Positions 1-12,130 are shown, numbered from the stretch's first letter. The stretch: 64,000 nucleotides of DNA from Diploptera punctata (GCA_030220185.1 JASPKZ010007795.1:1635001-1699000), one strand, 5' to 3'. Notes: generated by a model not told the origin, from the letters alone. Numbers and translations: made by a program.

Positions 1-272
1 ACAATAATCACTTAAACTCTGTTACCTAGAGTTGTATAAATATGGTTAAAACTACAATAATCACTTAAACTCTGTTACCTAGAGTTGTATAAATATGGTT
101 AAAACTACAATAATCACTTAAATTTGGAGATCATGCTGAGATGTAATTATGTCAGCACTTTTTCCTCCTTAAACTCTGTTACCTAGAGTTGTATAAATAT
201 GGTTAAAACTACAATAATCACTTAAATTTGGAGATCATGCTGTGATGTAATTATGTCAGCACTTTTTCCTCC
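1..272. repeat. Tandem repeat with 53-bp and 104-bp periods
   Basis: A 53-bp unit (acaataatcacttaaactct and onward) occurs at 1-53 and 54-106. From about 65 it joins a second block of about 51 bp (ttggagatcatgctg, ending tttcctcc) to make a 104-bp compound unit, present at 65-168 and 169-272 with almost no divergence. The array probably extends left beyond the window. It is minisatellite-like, with no coding potential seen. Confidence 0.93.
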
Positions 273-687
273 GTATCTGCACATTTGTTACTGGTCCCAA
301 AAATTCTTCTCAAAATGTTTCTCTCCCACATGTTTGTATGCAATTCATCTTCCAAATTTTAATACTGTATTTAGGTACCGGGAACTAACGTACTGGTCTA
401 ATTAATGTCTTGTATATATTAAATTCGGTAGACTTAACTCCAACAATACTATAAACTACTAGTCAGTGACAACTACCACTCCAGTAGGCGTTATTTATTT
501 ACTGCTGCCTGCCGTGGATTTAATTAAATTAAAAATTCATTGAGTTGAATCATTACAATACGGGTTCGTGTCTCTACGGCAGTTGTGGTGAAACGGATGG
601 AGGATATGGTCTTAATAACTGGTTGATAGCTGTGTTGTAGACAACCTACAAGAAATGATTTTCCAGCGTGAGGCTAACAACCTCACT
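273..687. other. Unannotated AT-rich stretch
   Basis: No open frame, tRNA-like head or repeat shared with the rest of the window was recognised here. Confidence 0.5.
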
Positions 688-775
688 CTCTTCTTCTTCC
701 TTCCAAGTATTAGGCCAAGACCTGTTACGATCCTATAAAAATGTTCCCTTATGGGAAATTCTCGTATAAGACTTG
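688..775 (-). mobile_element. LINE-delta 3-prime terminal fragment
   Basis: Read on the minus strand, the end encodes NRSWPNTWKEEEE followed by a GAA-rich tail. The same ending is seen in the longer copy at 53447-54250. Only the last 25-30 codons survive, so this is a heavily 5-prime-truncated non-LTR retrotransposon insertion. No TSD could be defined. Confidence 0.6.
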
Positions 776-1300
776 AAAGCATGATAATAGTCCCTTCGAT
801 TGGTTGCTGGCCAAAGGAAGGTAAGACCAGTGATGGGGCTGCCATCTTATAGCCTCTGGTCAGGCTTTTCTGGAGAAGAAAAGAAAATAAAGGAAAGAAG
901 AAATGGAAAAAAGGAAGGACTCCCTAGCCCTCGGATGCCCTAATAGCATTGGGGTCGAAATAACAGGAGTTAACCATGAGAGTTTAGATAGTAAAGTTAA
1001 AAGAGTGCAAAACACAAGTAAGTGGAAGAAATGTTATGCACAGCTTGGGCACCTTGTGGTCGCCATCCACATATAATATATATATGTATGTGTGTGTGTG
1101 TGTTTAGAAATATTCAGGAAGCCCTTGGAATAGAATAATTTGAAGGATATAAACATTGAAATTTATAAATTTATATAGAGTGTGAACGTGGTATTTTCTA
1201 TAACAGAAGAAAACAAGCTTTAGATTGGTACGTAATAAGATCCTAAGTCGGTTTTTTAGTCATATGAGGGATGAGATTCACAGTGAGGGACTACATATTA
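776..1300. other. Unannotated stretch with short TA/TG run
   Basis: Contains a short TA then TG dinucleotide run near 1074-1105. Nothing else recognised. Confidence 0.5.
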
Positions 1301-1508
1301 CCCGTTTAAGGAGTAAGCGCAGTTGTTGACGGAGGGCACTGCAGTCGTGTTTATGCAGGAATAGACCACGTGACACTACTATCTTCGAGTGCAAAGGGGA
1401 ATGGGACGTGGGACGCTGACAGTGTACACTGTCTTATATGACGTCACGTGTACCAACAAACAGAGCTTCCTGATTCTTCCGCCTGCAGAGATATTTTGAA
1501 TGAGTAAT
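1301..1508 (+). repeat. Dispersed 210-bp repeat, copy 1
   Basis: This segment recurs at 31977-32188 in the same orientation with high but imperfect identity. It begins cccgtttaaggagtaagcgc and ends near a gaatgagtaat motif. Both copies carry CACGTG E-boxes, one fused to a CRE-like motif (gacgtcacgtg). No tRNA-like head, terminal inverted repeat or open frame is visible, so the class is unknown. Confidence 0.8.
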
Positions 1509-2541
1509 AATTGATATTGTTGTCCTAATGTTTTCATTATTATTAAGGACAGATGTTGAGGTGTTCAGATATGTAGCTCGAGTACGTGGGAGTAGAAGTG
1601 CTTTCAAAAGTTCTATCGGTAATAGATCATTAAGAAGGTCTAAACGCCTAGAACTATGTAGAATTATACTATTTTAATGGATTATGAGTTTTAAGAATAG
1701 TTAGGAAGAAAAGCAGTCGTTTTTCATCTGATTGACCATTTATATTTATGATTCTGTACTGTGCCTGAGCTGACATTATTTCTTGATGTGAGCTACGGCA
1801 CGCGTAGTGCTTCACGTCTCCGTGTGGGGGAAAAAAATTCTCCTAGAATTTCAGCTAGTTTATGAGACCGGTTCCATCAAATATGATGAGGAATTTTTAT
1901 AGGTGAGTAACGGCATAAGATCAGAATCAGCCATAACGACTTGGGAACCCGACTTGCTGGGCAAATATTACCTACCCGTAAGCAGGATGTGTGGCCGTCC
2001 GCATCTATGAATGAGCATCCTGACTGACAGACCAATGACCTAATTCTGTCTGTCCAGAAGATTCATTTTATATTTATCACTTGTTTCAGTGGAGTGGGAG
2101 ATTTAGACACACAGAAAAACATTATGAATGCAGATGTTCATTATGAACTGTATGATAAATTAATGTTATAACTGTATTTGATCAAATTGTATCAAGTGGT
2201 TTCCACCGCCTACTTTAACATAAACATAAAGCCAAATATGAAATAAGCCTTAATTACAACGCGCTTCCTGGAAATGACAGATGCATACATGGATTTGTTA
2301 ATTTCAGTCCTAACTTTAAGGTGGGGTCAGTATCACCTGGTTCAGTTTCAACGCTCATCGGAAATAGAATCCATATTCTCAGTCCGTTGGTCCAGAAATA
2401 ATATGCGTTACGTATGTGCATGCGCGATTGAGAAATAATGCCCAATGAATCGATTCACATCCTCTCAATTCATTAACATCGTATGATTGGGCTTATAATG
2501 AATTTTTAATTTCTCGGAAGCGAAATCTTATTTATAAACGC
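1509..2541. other. Unannotated stretch
   Basis: No repeat or coding feature that I can support. The open frames are short and without family resemblance. Confidence 0.45.
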
Positions 2542-2554
2542 TATATGGCCTAAT

Positions 2555-2861
2555 GGGGCACGCCGTAGCGTAGTGGTTAAGGCACTGAGCTACAAGCCGG
2601 AGGGTCGAGGGTTCAAGTCCCGTTGGGGTCAGGATTTTTAAACTGACCCAAACCTTCTGGCGGCACTATGGCCCTGGGGTCGACTCAGCCTCTAACGGAA
2701 ATGAGTACCAGACGCTTGTTCTGGGGGTAAAGGCGGCCGTCACGCAGGGCTGACAACCCGGCTGACATAAAGTGCCGATTGTCTAGAAAAAGTCGGAGCC
2801 TTAACCTCCTACTACCCCAAGGGCCTCCGGGCCTGTTGTGGGATCACTTTACTTTACTTTT
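2555..2861 (+). mobile_element. SINE-B, full length, with 13-bp TSD
   Basis: The copy starts ggggcacgccgtagcg and has tRNA-derived pol III A-box (tagcgtagtggttaa) and B-box (gggttcaagtcc) motifs, followed by a body of about 230 bp ending ggatcactttacttt. The TSD tatatggcctaat is exact at 2542-2554 and 2862-2874. It is nearly identical to the copy at 61965-62268, so both are probably young. Confidence 0.95.
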
Positions 2862-3062
2862 TATATGGCCTAATGCTTGTGTTATGTGTTTTTCAAATAT
2901 ACCATACTCTAAAATTATAATAAAACGTGATATTGTAACATATTCTTCACCTCCAATAAAATATGCTGATTGATTAATTCATAACATATCAGAAATTATT
3001 CCAATCCTGCAGGATTTGAAAGCAGGCCTAGACTTCTGAATATCAAAGAAACCAAAATATAA

Positions 3063-3140
3063 GGCACTGTAATATAATGTACGGTTAAAAACTATAATAT
3101 AGTTATACCTTGTAGGTCCGTCTCCTCAACTTAAGTGAAT
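3063..3140 (+). mobile_element. Penelope-like element terminus, fragment
   Basis: Matches the terminal repeat of the Penelope-like element at 12655-13295: aaaactataa, then ccttgtaggtccgtctcctc and aacttaag. No GIY-YIG or reverse-transcriptase remnant lies beside it, so this is an isolated end. Confidence 0.65.
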
Positions 3141-3376
3141 TTTACTAGTATCAAAATATAAGACTGCAAAGATTTCCCTAACCTATAATAATTCAAGTAA
3201 GACTATTATTTCCAAATAAATTATTAGATTTTTATTCTGGACTAATTTTAATTAAATGTCGGGATTTCCCCCCCCCCCCCGTAAGTGTATATCTTCCGAA
3301 AAATAGTCTAGTCCTTCAGAGGAAGAAAAATATTTGGTACTCACAAAAATTATAATGGATAAATATATCTACTGTT

Positions 3377-3619
3377 ATATTATTTTTGGTCTGGACATCT
3401 TACCTCAATATTAATGTTGATTTGTTCTTGGACATGTTTCAAAACAATTCTCTGTTTTATCTTCAGCTTTCCCAGACTGGGAAAGCTGAAGATAAAACAG
3501 AGAATTGTTTTGAAACATGTCCAAGAACAAATCAACATTAATATTGAGGTAAGATGTCCAGACCAAAAATAATATAATTAAAATAACCTCAAAATATAAC
3601 TTCCTAAAATTAAATATTA
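3377..3619. mobile_element. Perfect 100-bp-arm palindrome in a TSD-flanked insert
   Basis: Bases 3376-3475 are exactly repeated in inverse at 3477-3576 around a single spacer base at 3476. I compared the arms base by base and found no mismatch. The insert is bracketed by the 12-bp direct repeat atatctactgtt at 3365-3376 and 3620-3631, consistent with a target-site duplication. It could be a foldback element, a snap-back cDNA insertion or a sequencing or assembly palindrome. Confidence 0.85.
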
Positions 3620-3631
3620 ATATCTACTGTT

Positions 3632-3926
3632 GTCAATTTAGTTCAAGTTTGATTTCTAACAGGGTTACACCTGAAAATTCTTTGTACCAAACACGATATT
3701 TGAACTGAGAAAACAAAACTCTTCATTGGCCACTTAAAAAAATACCCGTATGACGATGAATATTAAAGAGAATGGTATTTTAATTCAATTATAAACAATT
3801 AATTTAGTATTTAGAAACTCTTACTGCAATTAGTTTCTTATTAGGTAGATGAATTGAAAGAAACGTAACTACTTTTGTTGATTTATCAATTTAGATAATG
3901 TTAATTGAAAATAATTTAATTTATCG

Positions 3927-3963
<37 letters not shown>

Positions 3964-5104
3964 CTTATTTATGTGATTATAGTAAATATATTTATTATTA
4001 GTACGTATTTAATTGTATGACTTCATATATAAAATACTTTTGTTAATATTTTAATAGAAGCCTGTATTTTTAATTTAATATTCCTAATAGATAAAACTGT
4101 TTTCTTGTCATTGTTGATCAGGAATTCAACAATTTTAAGGATTTATATCAAAATCAATCCACTTTATAATATAATTATAATCATGCAGTTTATAATACAT
4201 AATTAGCTCCTCTTTATATGCTTTTTTTAGCCATTACATCGCTTAGCCGTGTTCGTTTTTCGTTGTATTGCATGTTTCTTTTTAGCAAAAGGGCGAACTT
4301 CGTGTCTCGGAATATTGCCCTTTCTTAATTCATGAATGACAACGTTGTCGGAAATGTGAAATTGTTTATAAGTTTTATAACTTAGTCTTAATTTTGTCTA
4401 TACCTCATCCATTCCTGTCACTCTGCTCTTTCTCATATGCGTTTCTTTCTATATACATATCTTCCCTTCACTCTCTAATAATATTAAATTTATAAATTGA
4501 ATTAATATATATTTTAGGCTTACATCGATTGTATATATTTGATTCCTTTGTATTCATAAGCTTCGAGAAGAATTGCTTACATTGTAGAAATTGGACATTT
4601 CGAGTTCTTATAAATGCATGTTTATTACTGGTATAATGTTACACGTTGCGATAAACAATTTAATAAATCCAATAAATAATTTGTCTTTTAAATATTGAGT
4701 TTATAAGGGTTTTCACGGCTGTTGCGGTTTTCCTTGCTTGATGGGCGTGGTCTTCAAAATAAGATATTTCATCATCTACCGTAACTTCCTCTGTTGTGGT
4801 CGTTGCGGCACCTAACAATTTTTTAGCCCTGGCCCTATAGTACGTACGGTACTATGGTATATACGTTAATTGTCCCAGAAAAATTTTCTAAATTATAGTA
4901 AAAACCTCCATTCAAATCGGCCAAGTAGTTTTTGATTCCATAAAGGACAAAGATACACTCATTTTTATAGGTTATACAAAGATAGTAAATAAAATCATTC
5001 GTTTGATATCTTTCAAAATGGAGAAGAGGAATTATTTATAAAAATAATTTTTATGATTTCTTGAGAGATGAAAAGTGTTTTTCTACAATAGAAAATAAGA
5101 TATT
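3632..5104. other. Unannotated, very AT-rich, with (AT)n
   Basis: Contains an (AT)n microsatellite at about 3929-3960. No coding similarity or shared repeat was recognised in the rest. Confidence 0.5.
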
Positions 5105-5110
5105 TCTAAA

Positions 5111-5458
5111 ATGACTGTAGCGAAATTTAGGTGGCCTGCTGGACAACGAGGTTTGGAAACACTTTATGACAATAGTTTTAATGATATCAGAAACTTGTAT
5201 ACACCTGCTTCATTGCCTCGAGTTGTTATCTTCCACGTAATGAATGGTATATACAGATGCTGTGTGAATGGAGTCTCTCGCGCTATAATATGGTGTGACA
5301 GGACTATCAAATTTCCCCAATCTGCATGTATTCCGAGTTACAATAAACATACAAGGGGTGGACAAAATGGGTACGAGCCTTTATCACGCAAGGCTCAATC
5401 CTCGAAAAAAAAAGAGTTGTACAAGTTGAGAAAATCAGAAGCACGTCTTTTTAAGTAG
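5111..5458 (+). CDS. Uncharacterised open frame, 115 codons
   Basis: An ATG-initiated frame of 115 codons, long for such AT-rich DNA. The predicted product is basic, ends in a Lys/Arg-rich segment (KKKELYKLRKSEARLFK) and has several cysteines in the middle. I recognise no domain, signal peptide or membrane segment, and no splice sites were evaluated. It may be a chance frame or a decayed transposon fragment. Confidence 0.15.
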   Translation: MTVAKFRWPAGQRGLETLYDNSFNDIRNLYTPASLPRVVIFHVMNGIYRCCVNGVSRAIIWCDRTIKFPQSACIPSYNKHTRGGQNGYEPLSRKAQSSKKKELYKLRKSEARLFK

Positions 5459-5775
5459 ATTTTGTTTGTTTTTAAATGTTTCACTCTTAAAATTCATATG
5501 CAATTGTCAGACTTTGTGCTACGCCATGTATAAAGTAATTCAAATTTCAAGATAAATAGAGAATACATTTCTCAGTATAAGGCATAGAAAGTAAGGTGGC
5601 CAGCCACACATTTCGGCCAACTTTATCCGAAAAAGAAGTTGATATTCAATTTAAAAGAGAGTTTAAATTACCTCAATTTGTCTAGATACGAAGTAGTCGG
5701 AGGAAGTCTTTGTCCACTCCACTTTCGAAATCGAATCCAGGCCTTCCACTTCAAAAGATTACCGTATAAGTTAAT

Positions 5776-6161
5776 CAGCATCATCATTTGCCTTTCAAGT
5801 ATTAGGCCCAGTGGCCCGTTACGGTCTCCCGCCATCTCCGAAAAGGTCGACCCACAGATCTTCTGCCTCGAGGAATGTAGTGAAGAATTTGTTTTGGTAT
5901 TCTGTGACGATCCATGCGCTGAATATGGGCTAGCCAATTGTTTCTATATTCTTAGAGGTATTCAGATATAGGTACGATGTTTAACTCTCTGGCTATTGTT
6001 GAATTTCTTTCGTGGTCTAGAAGGCTATAACCTGCAGTTCGTCGCAGAAATTTCATCTCCGTGGCTGTAATACGACGATCATCCTGAGTTCTGATGGTCC
6101 AAGCTTCACTGCCATAACAGATTATGGGTCTAGCGAGAATTTTATAGATTTTCATTCTCGT
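5776..6161 (-). mobile_element. LINE-delta, 5-prime truncated, 14-bp TSD
   Basis: The minus strand encodes the segment just after the RT domain of an APE-type-looking LINE: KIYKILARPIICYGSEAWTI at about 6155-6095, then ITATEMKFLRRTAGYSLLDH. It ends near 5776 in an ATG-repeat tail. The TSD ccgtataagttaat is exact at 5762-5775 and 6162-6175. The frame is broken after about 67 codons. The catalytic RT region is absent through 5-prime truncation. Confidence 0.93.
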
Positions 6162-6175
6162 CCGTATAAGTTAAT

Positions 6176-6890
6176 ATGTTTTTAAACTAAGACACACAAT
6201 GCAGTAATTGTTACGGATATCTGAAATTTTAGTTTTAAAATTTGTAGCTGCTATTTATCTATCTGTAATTTTTTTTATAAAATTTGGGAACCAAAATGAG
6301 ATAAATGTTATTACTCTTCCTCCAACTCCAGAGAGATTTGGAATCAAAATAATTGAAATATGTGAATCTAGAAATCTTCACCCTTTTGAATTTGCATTAT
6401 TATTAAGTAGTTCGAATTGCATATTGACTTGTTTTCTTTTTATCTAATACGTACATGCATGCTGCAATTATTTGTGAATCATATTATTTTTTTAGGAATT
6501 ATTAAAATAAATGGTTCGTTTTTATATCAGCCTAAATTTAAAAAAAAATAACGACAGAGTATTTAATCTTAATAAATTTTAAGAATACTGTTAACCAGAG
6601 CAAGGTTTCCTATGTAAATACATAATTGTTTTTACATTACTTAAAGTTAACATTTTATTGTGTGTTTACGAATTGGGGTAGTTTGAGTGATATAAGACGC
6701 TTTTTTTTCTCTATATTTGTCAATATTGCTGAGTATAGTACATATTTTTACATATTTCAGAAAACATTACATTTATTTCAATAACTGAACGTTTTATTTT
6801 AAAAATATTCCATATTTTTTTCTAAGTTATTCTTGTCAGATGAACGTTTTTGATTTATTTTACTAGTATCTTTAAAATTAAAACTATTAT
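6176..6890. other. Unannotated AT-rich stretch
   Basis: A 79-codon open frame at 6208-6447 is hydrophobic and AT-driven, with no family resemblance. Nothing else was recognised. Confidence 0.5.
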
Positions 6891-7222
6891 CGCGCCATAG
6901 CCGAGCGGTTAAGGCAGGAAGCCTTGGCGCAGAGCTATGGGACTTGCGCTGGTTCGAGTCTCCATGGGGGAAGAAATTTTCTCATGGTATTTCGGCCAGT
7001 ATGGGACCGGTGCCCAGCCAGCATCGTGAGGCAATTGGGTAGCTACAATAAGTAGCGGCTCCAGGTTGAGAAAACCAGCTATAACGGCTGGGGGACTCGA
7101 CATGCTGACCACATGTCACCCCTACACTGGCTGATCATTTTCGTCTGTGATTGAGACATGTGGATGTGAGGCCGGCAGCCGGCTGGTAGGCTAAGGGCCA
7201 TCTAGGTCTGTCGCGCCAGGAG
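6891..7222 (+). mobile_element. SINE-A, full length
   Basis: Starts cgcgccatagccgagcggtt, an A-box-like segment, with the B-box ggttcgagtc near 6950. The body ends tgtcgcgccaggag. It is one of about twelve SINE-A copies here, which define a consensus of about 335 bp. A convincing TSD was not found. It is followed at once by a Penelope-like terminus. Confidence 0.92.
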
Positions 7223-7224
7223 TT

Positions 7225-7320
7225 TTTTATATAAAATTATAAAATTGTACCTAATAGGTCGGTCTCCTCAACTTTGTAAACTATTAATTTTCTGGAATTT
7301 TATAATTTTAATTGTATGAC
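7225..7320 (+). mobile_element. Penelope-like element terminus, fragment
   Basis: Carries a diverged version of the Penelope-like end (ggtcggtctcctcaacttt) abutting the 3-prime end of SINE-A. The gtctcctcaactttgtaaa part is shared in inverse orientation with 48150-48300. Confidence 0.45.
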
Positions 7321-7552
7321 AAATGCCTCAACGGAATTTTATCATGAATTTTATTGGTATCTGTACTTAATTTCAAAGCCGGATTTCTGAATTTATAAAA
7401 TGTTCAAAACAAGTTGTGTTTTATAAGCATTCTTTTCTTTATTGTTGAACCTCGTCAATAACCTGGTGTGACAATAACATTTCTTACACTTGGCCACAGC
7501 AGGTCTGGTCCCGACAATTATCAGAGTCACGGGGTTCAAATATTTACCTTAA

Positions 7553-7700
7553 CGACCAGCCTCATGTGCTAGTAATCAGTTTTTCTGACTACAGTTCATG
7601 TGGTCCGGGGTTCGATTCCCGGTCAGACCATAGGATTTTTTCCTTAAAGGGAATTATTCTTGTGGTTGCCCATGGTCTGGAATTTGGGCATACATAGGAA
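7553..7700 (+). mobile_element. SINE-F head and proximal body
   Basis: tRNA-like head with the B-box ggttcgattcccggtc, followed by ccataggattttttccttaa and a cccatggtctggaattt segment. The same order occurs in the longer copy at 12131-12400. Only the 5-prime half is recognisable. Confidence 0.7.
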
Positions 7701-8035
7701 AAAAAGGTTAACATGTTCTATTCACTAGTTCACGAACTCAACAATCCCGTCTGAAGTTTGAGTGCATCTTCAGTGTGATTTATATACTGTATTTGTTTAT
7801 TCGGTATCTTAAATTATTAAAATATCACCAGATCACAAGTCGTCTGTAAAATTACAATTGTACGTAAGTGATTTTCCGAATTAAGTACTATAAACTAATG
7901 CTAAAATAATTTATTTAATGCCTGCCACAAAACGTTTGAACATTTCGATTAAAGGCTTTAGTTCACATTTTACTCAATATTTTGAGAATCTTCAGTTCAT
8001 ACATATGTACATATTTAGTCATATATTACATGTAA

Positions 8036-8342
8036 GTCACCGCTGTGGCTTCGAGGTAGCGTGCAGCCTTGTCACGCAGTGGGCCCGGGTTCGATTCCCG
8101 GTCGTGACAGGCTCTTGGGTGATGTTTTTTCGGGGTTTTTCCTCACCTGTAAGACAAATGTCAGGAAGCTTAGGGCCCAACGGTCCTCGAAAATCATCCG
8201 GCCATCACAATCATCCTTCACCGGCATGGAAAGCAATGGGAAGCTACACACCTATAATTCCCTAGTAAAGCTGCAAAGCATAGCATAAACATGCTATGAT
8301 TGCAGTGAAAGACCTGCCCTCGAGCAGAATTACTATGGATGG
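8036..8342 (+). mobile_element. SINE-C, full length, 11-bp TSD
   Basis: Starts gtcaccgctgtggcttcgag, with the B-box gggttcgattcccggtc near 8089. The body ends in a GAATTACTATGGATG-type tail. The TSD attacatgtaa is exact at 8025-8035 and 8343-8353. This copy defines the family ends used for the other SINE-C entries. Confidence 0.95.
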
Positions 8343-8509
8343 ATTACATGTAAATCCTATCCCTGCTGATAACTTGCCTGTATTAGCCAATTACAAATAA
8401 GTTGATTACCGAGTAAAAAAATGGAGAGGTGGCTATAATCGCAGTATTGATTGATTGATCGATCCATCCCCTTTCGTCCAGTTTGGGATATGGGTACACC
8501 CTTAGACTT

Positions 8510-8604
8510 AGTTTCACCAACAGAGGTAACTGTATTACGCCAATTTAAGCTATGCGTTGTACACGGGGAAACTGGCGTAAAACAGTTACCTACGTTGGTG
8601 AAAC
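8510..8604. repeat. Imperfect inverted repeat, 32-bp arms
   Basis: Arms at about 8510-8541 (gtttcaccaacagaggtaac and onward) and 8573-8604 pair with about three mismatches around a loop of about 30 bp. It may be the core of a small MITE, but neither TSD nor element ends could be set. Confidence 0.7.
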
Positions 8605-8839
8605 TGACCCTTACTGGGAAGTTTCTTAACAAGACTAATCAAATGACACTTATCTCCCTGTTGATCTCAGCGAGTGATATATGATTAGTACTTCGCCTCT
8701 AGGGGACATCTAGTAGGATCTAAGGCATACATGGAGTAAGATCGGTTAAATTTTGCTCAGATGGATTTTTATTCAGGCAGTCGCAATATTAGCATAGTAT
8801 TAAATAACTTTGTTGCCAGCAATATAATCCGAAGCTAAT

Positions 8840-9704
8840 CTTATTGGATGCACTATTTCCTCTGCTATTTAATTTTGTACTAGAGCATGCCGGTACTATC
8901 GTATCTTTAGAGGGTGAAGATTATATACAACTCAATGGTATTAATAAGCTGTTAGTTTATGTTGATGACGTTCTATTGTTACGCAACAGCGGGAGATACT
9001 AAGTGCCAACATGAACACTCATTCAGATATTAGCGCTGGAATAAACATCAATAAAACTAAATACATGGTTACACATAGAAATACATTATGTCATGGAAAT
9101 TGGCAGTTAATGACAAATGAGGGAAAGTTTGAAGAAGTGGCTAAAGGAAATATAATTACAAAACAAGAATAAGATGCAGAAAGAAATTAAACATGGTCTC
9201 AATTCATGCCATTTGCATTACAGAGATTCTTGTCCCAACTTCTCTCAAAAAAACATTAAAGTGAAAACACACAAAACTGTTATTCTCGTGGTTATATTAT
9301 ATGGATGCGAGAAGGGAGGAGAAAAGATTACCATTATTTGGAAATAAAGTTTTCGGAAAAAATTTGGACCAAAGAGAAATAAACAGACAGGCGAATGGAG
9401 AAGACTACATAACAGTGAACTACGGTCTTTATGGGAAACCAGATATAATAAGAAGAGTTAAGTCTCGTAAGTTCTTGGGCAGAACATATGGCTCGAATGG
9501 GACATGAATGAGGGGCATGGAAATTCCATGTAGGAAAACCAGAGGGAATGCACCCAGTGGGTGTGTCAAGAATGTGGGAGAATGACTTTAACCATGACTT
9601 AAGGGAAGTTGATTATACAGAGGATAGTTGGAAATCATTTGCTCAGGATAGGGATTTATGTCTGCTCGACCATGAACATTCGGGTTCGATATTCCGAGTG
9701 AGCT
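8840..9704 (+). mobile_element. LINE-alpha, old 5-prime-truncated copy
   Basis: Follows the LINE-alpha order seen at 45961-47095: an RT segment with a degenerate D-D motif (tatgttgatgacgtt near 8960), the KVFGKNLDQRE and GLYGKPDIIRRVKSRKFLGR segments, and a terminal gttcgatattccgagtgag. It has many frameshifts and stops and no recoverable TSD, so it is an old dead copy. Confidence 0.85.
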
Positions 9705-12130
9705 AGTTTAAACTTGTTAGACCAAAGTACTCGACTGTAGATACGTGTGGAAGAAAAAAAAAACTGAATATTATATTAACTCATTTTAAGTTATATTTAT
9801 AGAGTATGATTACTGAAGTATAACATGGGAGTGCTACTGAATTGGTTAATGGAATATGCAGTAGCCTATGAGAGAAATAATTGAATGATGTGTCGAATAC
9901 TGCTTGTGAAATTGATTTGTTCAAATATAAAATACAGTTAGTAACATATGTTCCTAGCATCCTTAATAAATAGGTTGAAATATATTGTATTTGTTTATAC
10001 TGAAATAATTTTTGTTTGTTCCAGGTAAGCCTTCAGCGTTCTCTCAATGGAGGGAAATGTTTTTGTTCGTTGAGTGACGCATTTCTACATCTCCATAGCA
10101 ACCCAAAGTTAAAAAAAAATGCTGTTGGAACGATTGGATGAACGTAAGCTTTGTCTTTGTCCACTACTATTAAGTAACGTATTGCGTTATAGTATTGTTT
10201 TAATAGATTCACATGGAGGATTGTTTTAATCCACTTGTGTAGAATTATTTTCCAGAGATTATAATATTGGATTCACAGTTGTGGTTTGTAAACTGGTAGC
10301 GCATGTATACTTAGAGGCATTCTCTTGAGGCTCAAAATTGAGCCCTTTAGCCATAAAGTTACACTGGAGTCTATAGTAATGGTGTCTAGGGGATATGTGG
10401 ATTTATTTCCTCACGTTACTGATTATATTTTACACTTGTCTTTCTAATACAATCTACAGGAAAATTGTTATTCATGAAAATAAGTCACGTTACTTTTATA
10501 TCATTGCTAACGATTTTTGAACATTGCGGATTAAATAATTACATATATTACATTAACGAACTTTTTCCATTTGCATATGAGTTGTCTTAGAACATAGCCT
10601 TCACCCCAAAGTTTTATCTAGCTGTACTTTTTCTTCCTGGATTTGTTCGAAATTATGAGCCTTCTTTTCTAGAACAACTTTATCTAGCCATCTGGTCTCC
10701 TGGCTCTTTCCAGGTTTTTTTCCACCTTTGATTTGCATCTCCGTGGCTTTCCTTGGAATTATTCCATCCTTCATGCTTTTTATGTTCCGAACCATATTAA
10801 TCTGTTTCTTTTTTCTCCTCCATTAAACATCTGACAAGTTCATTTTCGATGTAATTTTTTGTCCTACTTTCAGTGTTCTCAAAGATTGTGAAAATTATGA
10901 AACGTAAATGCGGAGTCTAGCCTAGAAAACAATCAGAACAATAAGCGCCATAAATGTGTTTTAATAGGCCATATAAATTCATAATCTATGCGGATTCAAT
11001 AGAAGCTAGTATCACATAATTGTACGAAGATACATATGCTATAGGCCTTAATTAAATTATCCCCAAACAACTTATGCACAAGAATGTACCTGAGATGACG
11101 TCATAAATGCGTTGAGGAATAATAGAGAAAAGCATTATATGTTTAAAAATGTAGGCGGAAAGAGAGAAATAGAGGTAAAGAGAATAACAAATACACAGTT
11201 AAGTTGTAAACGTTTGTATATTTGATAAAAATAAAAGAACAAAATAGTATGTTATAAAATATCAGGTTTTTTTTTGCTTATTTAATTTCTAAAACTATGT
11301 TTATGAACTCAACCAGTTTAGTGTGTTTGTCTATAAAATATATTGAGCAAAAAATAAACCCATGTTCGAGTTTGTGTCGCAGATTTTTTTCGTACATGGA
11401 TGACTTGAGTTTTTAACCTATTTCTTCCTCACTATTTGAAGAACTTACGAGATTGTGATTGATTGAGTAAAGATGAAATTTCAGAATATATTGAACACTT
11501 TCAGACGAAATGTTAAACGGGATGCAATTAATCTTCATTTTTCTATATCATATTATCGTCAAATAGGCTTAACACCTTCTTGGGTCTCAATTGTCGTCAC
11601 ATCAGCCACTTTTGCTGTCTGACAAACCGGCATTTTCCTTTGGCAGTGACCCAGAAGCGGAAATTCTTGTCACATCAATCATTTTCTCCCTCTTTGCTAA
11701 GTAAAACCATCAACCCCCTCCCCCGCTTGATAAGAATTTAGACTTAGGCCAGTGATTCATTAAAATGTCTGAAATGAAGAAAGAGCTGTCATGTTTGGAA
11801 TGTGTAAGGTGTTGGAATGGACCGTGAAAAGGCAGAGAGAGACAGATGCCGTGCGGTATGCTCAAGAGTGGGAGGAAACTATGGGCAAATAAAATAAAAA
11901 TACCGAACAAGATTCAGGTAACATAGCAAAGTATAAAAAATTACAATGTTAATTCATCACGAAGAACTAAGATCCGAGTTCTCGAATTCTACCATTTTTA
12001 AATGTGTTGAGAATCACTACTAGAAACTGCTTGCTATAAATTCAAGCCACGTGTACACAATGAAATAATTATACCAAATTAAAATTATACAGTAACTCAT
12101 CAGGAAGATAAGTAAGTAAGTCATTGCTAG
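9705..12130. other. Long unannotated stretch
   Basis: Apart from a doubtful LINE-like segment at 10604-10800, I recognise nothing. No shared repeats, no tRNA-like heads, only short AT-driven frames. If the window holds host regulatory DNA, this is one of the longer candidate stretches. Confidence 0.45.
10604..10800 (-). pseudogene. Possible LINE C-terminal remnant
   Basis: A 64-codon minus-strand frame reads GGKKPGKSQETRWLDKVV, reminiscent of the GRRPxGRPxxRWxD motif near the C-terminus of many arthropod LINE polymerases. The match is weak and there is no tail or TSD. Confidence 0.25.

Noticed and set aside
2779..2973. Recurring frame starting MSRKSRSLNLLLPQGPPG (also near 21751, minus strand)
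   Set aside because: It is read from the SINE-B tail and changes at each copy's border.
6909..7112. Recurring frame starting MVSMSSPPAVIAGFLNLEPL (also at 62291-62494)
   Set aside because: It appears wherever SINE-A occurs because it is the reverse reading of the SINE body, not a gene family.
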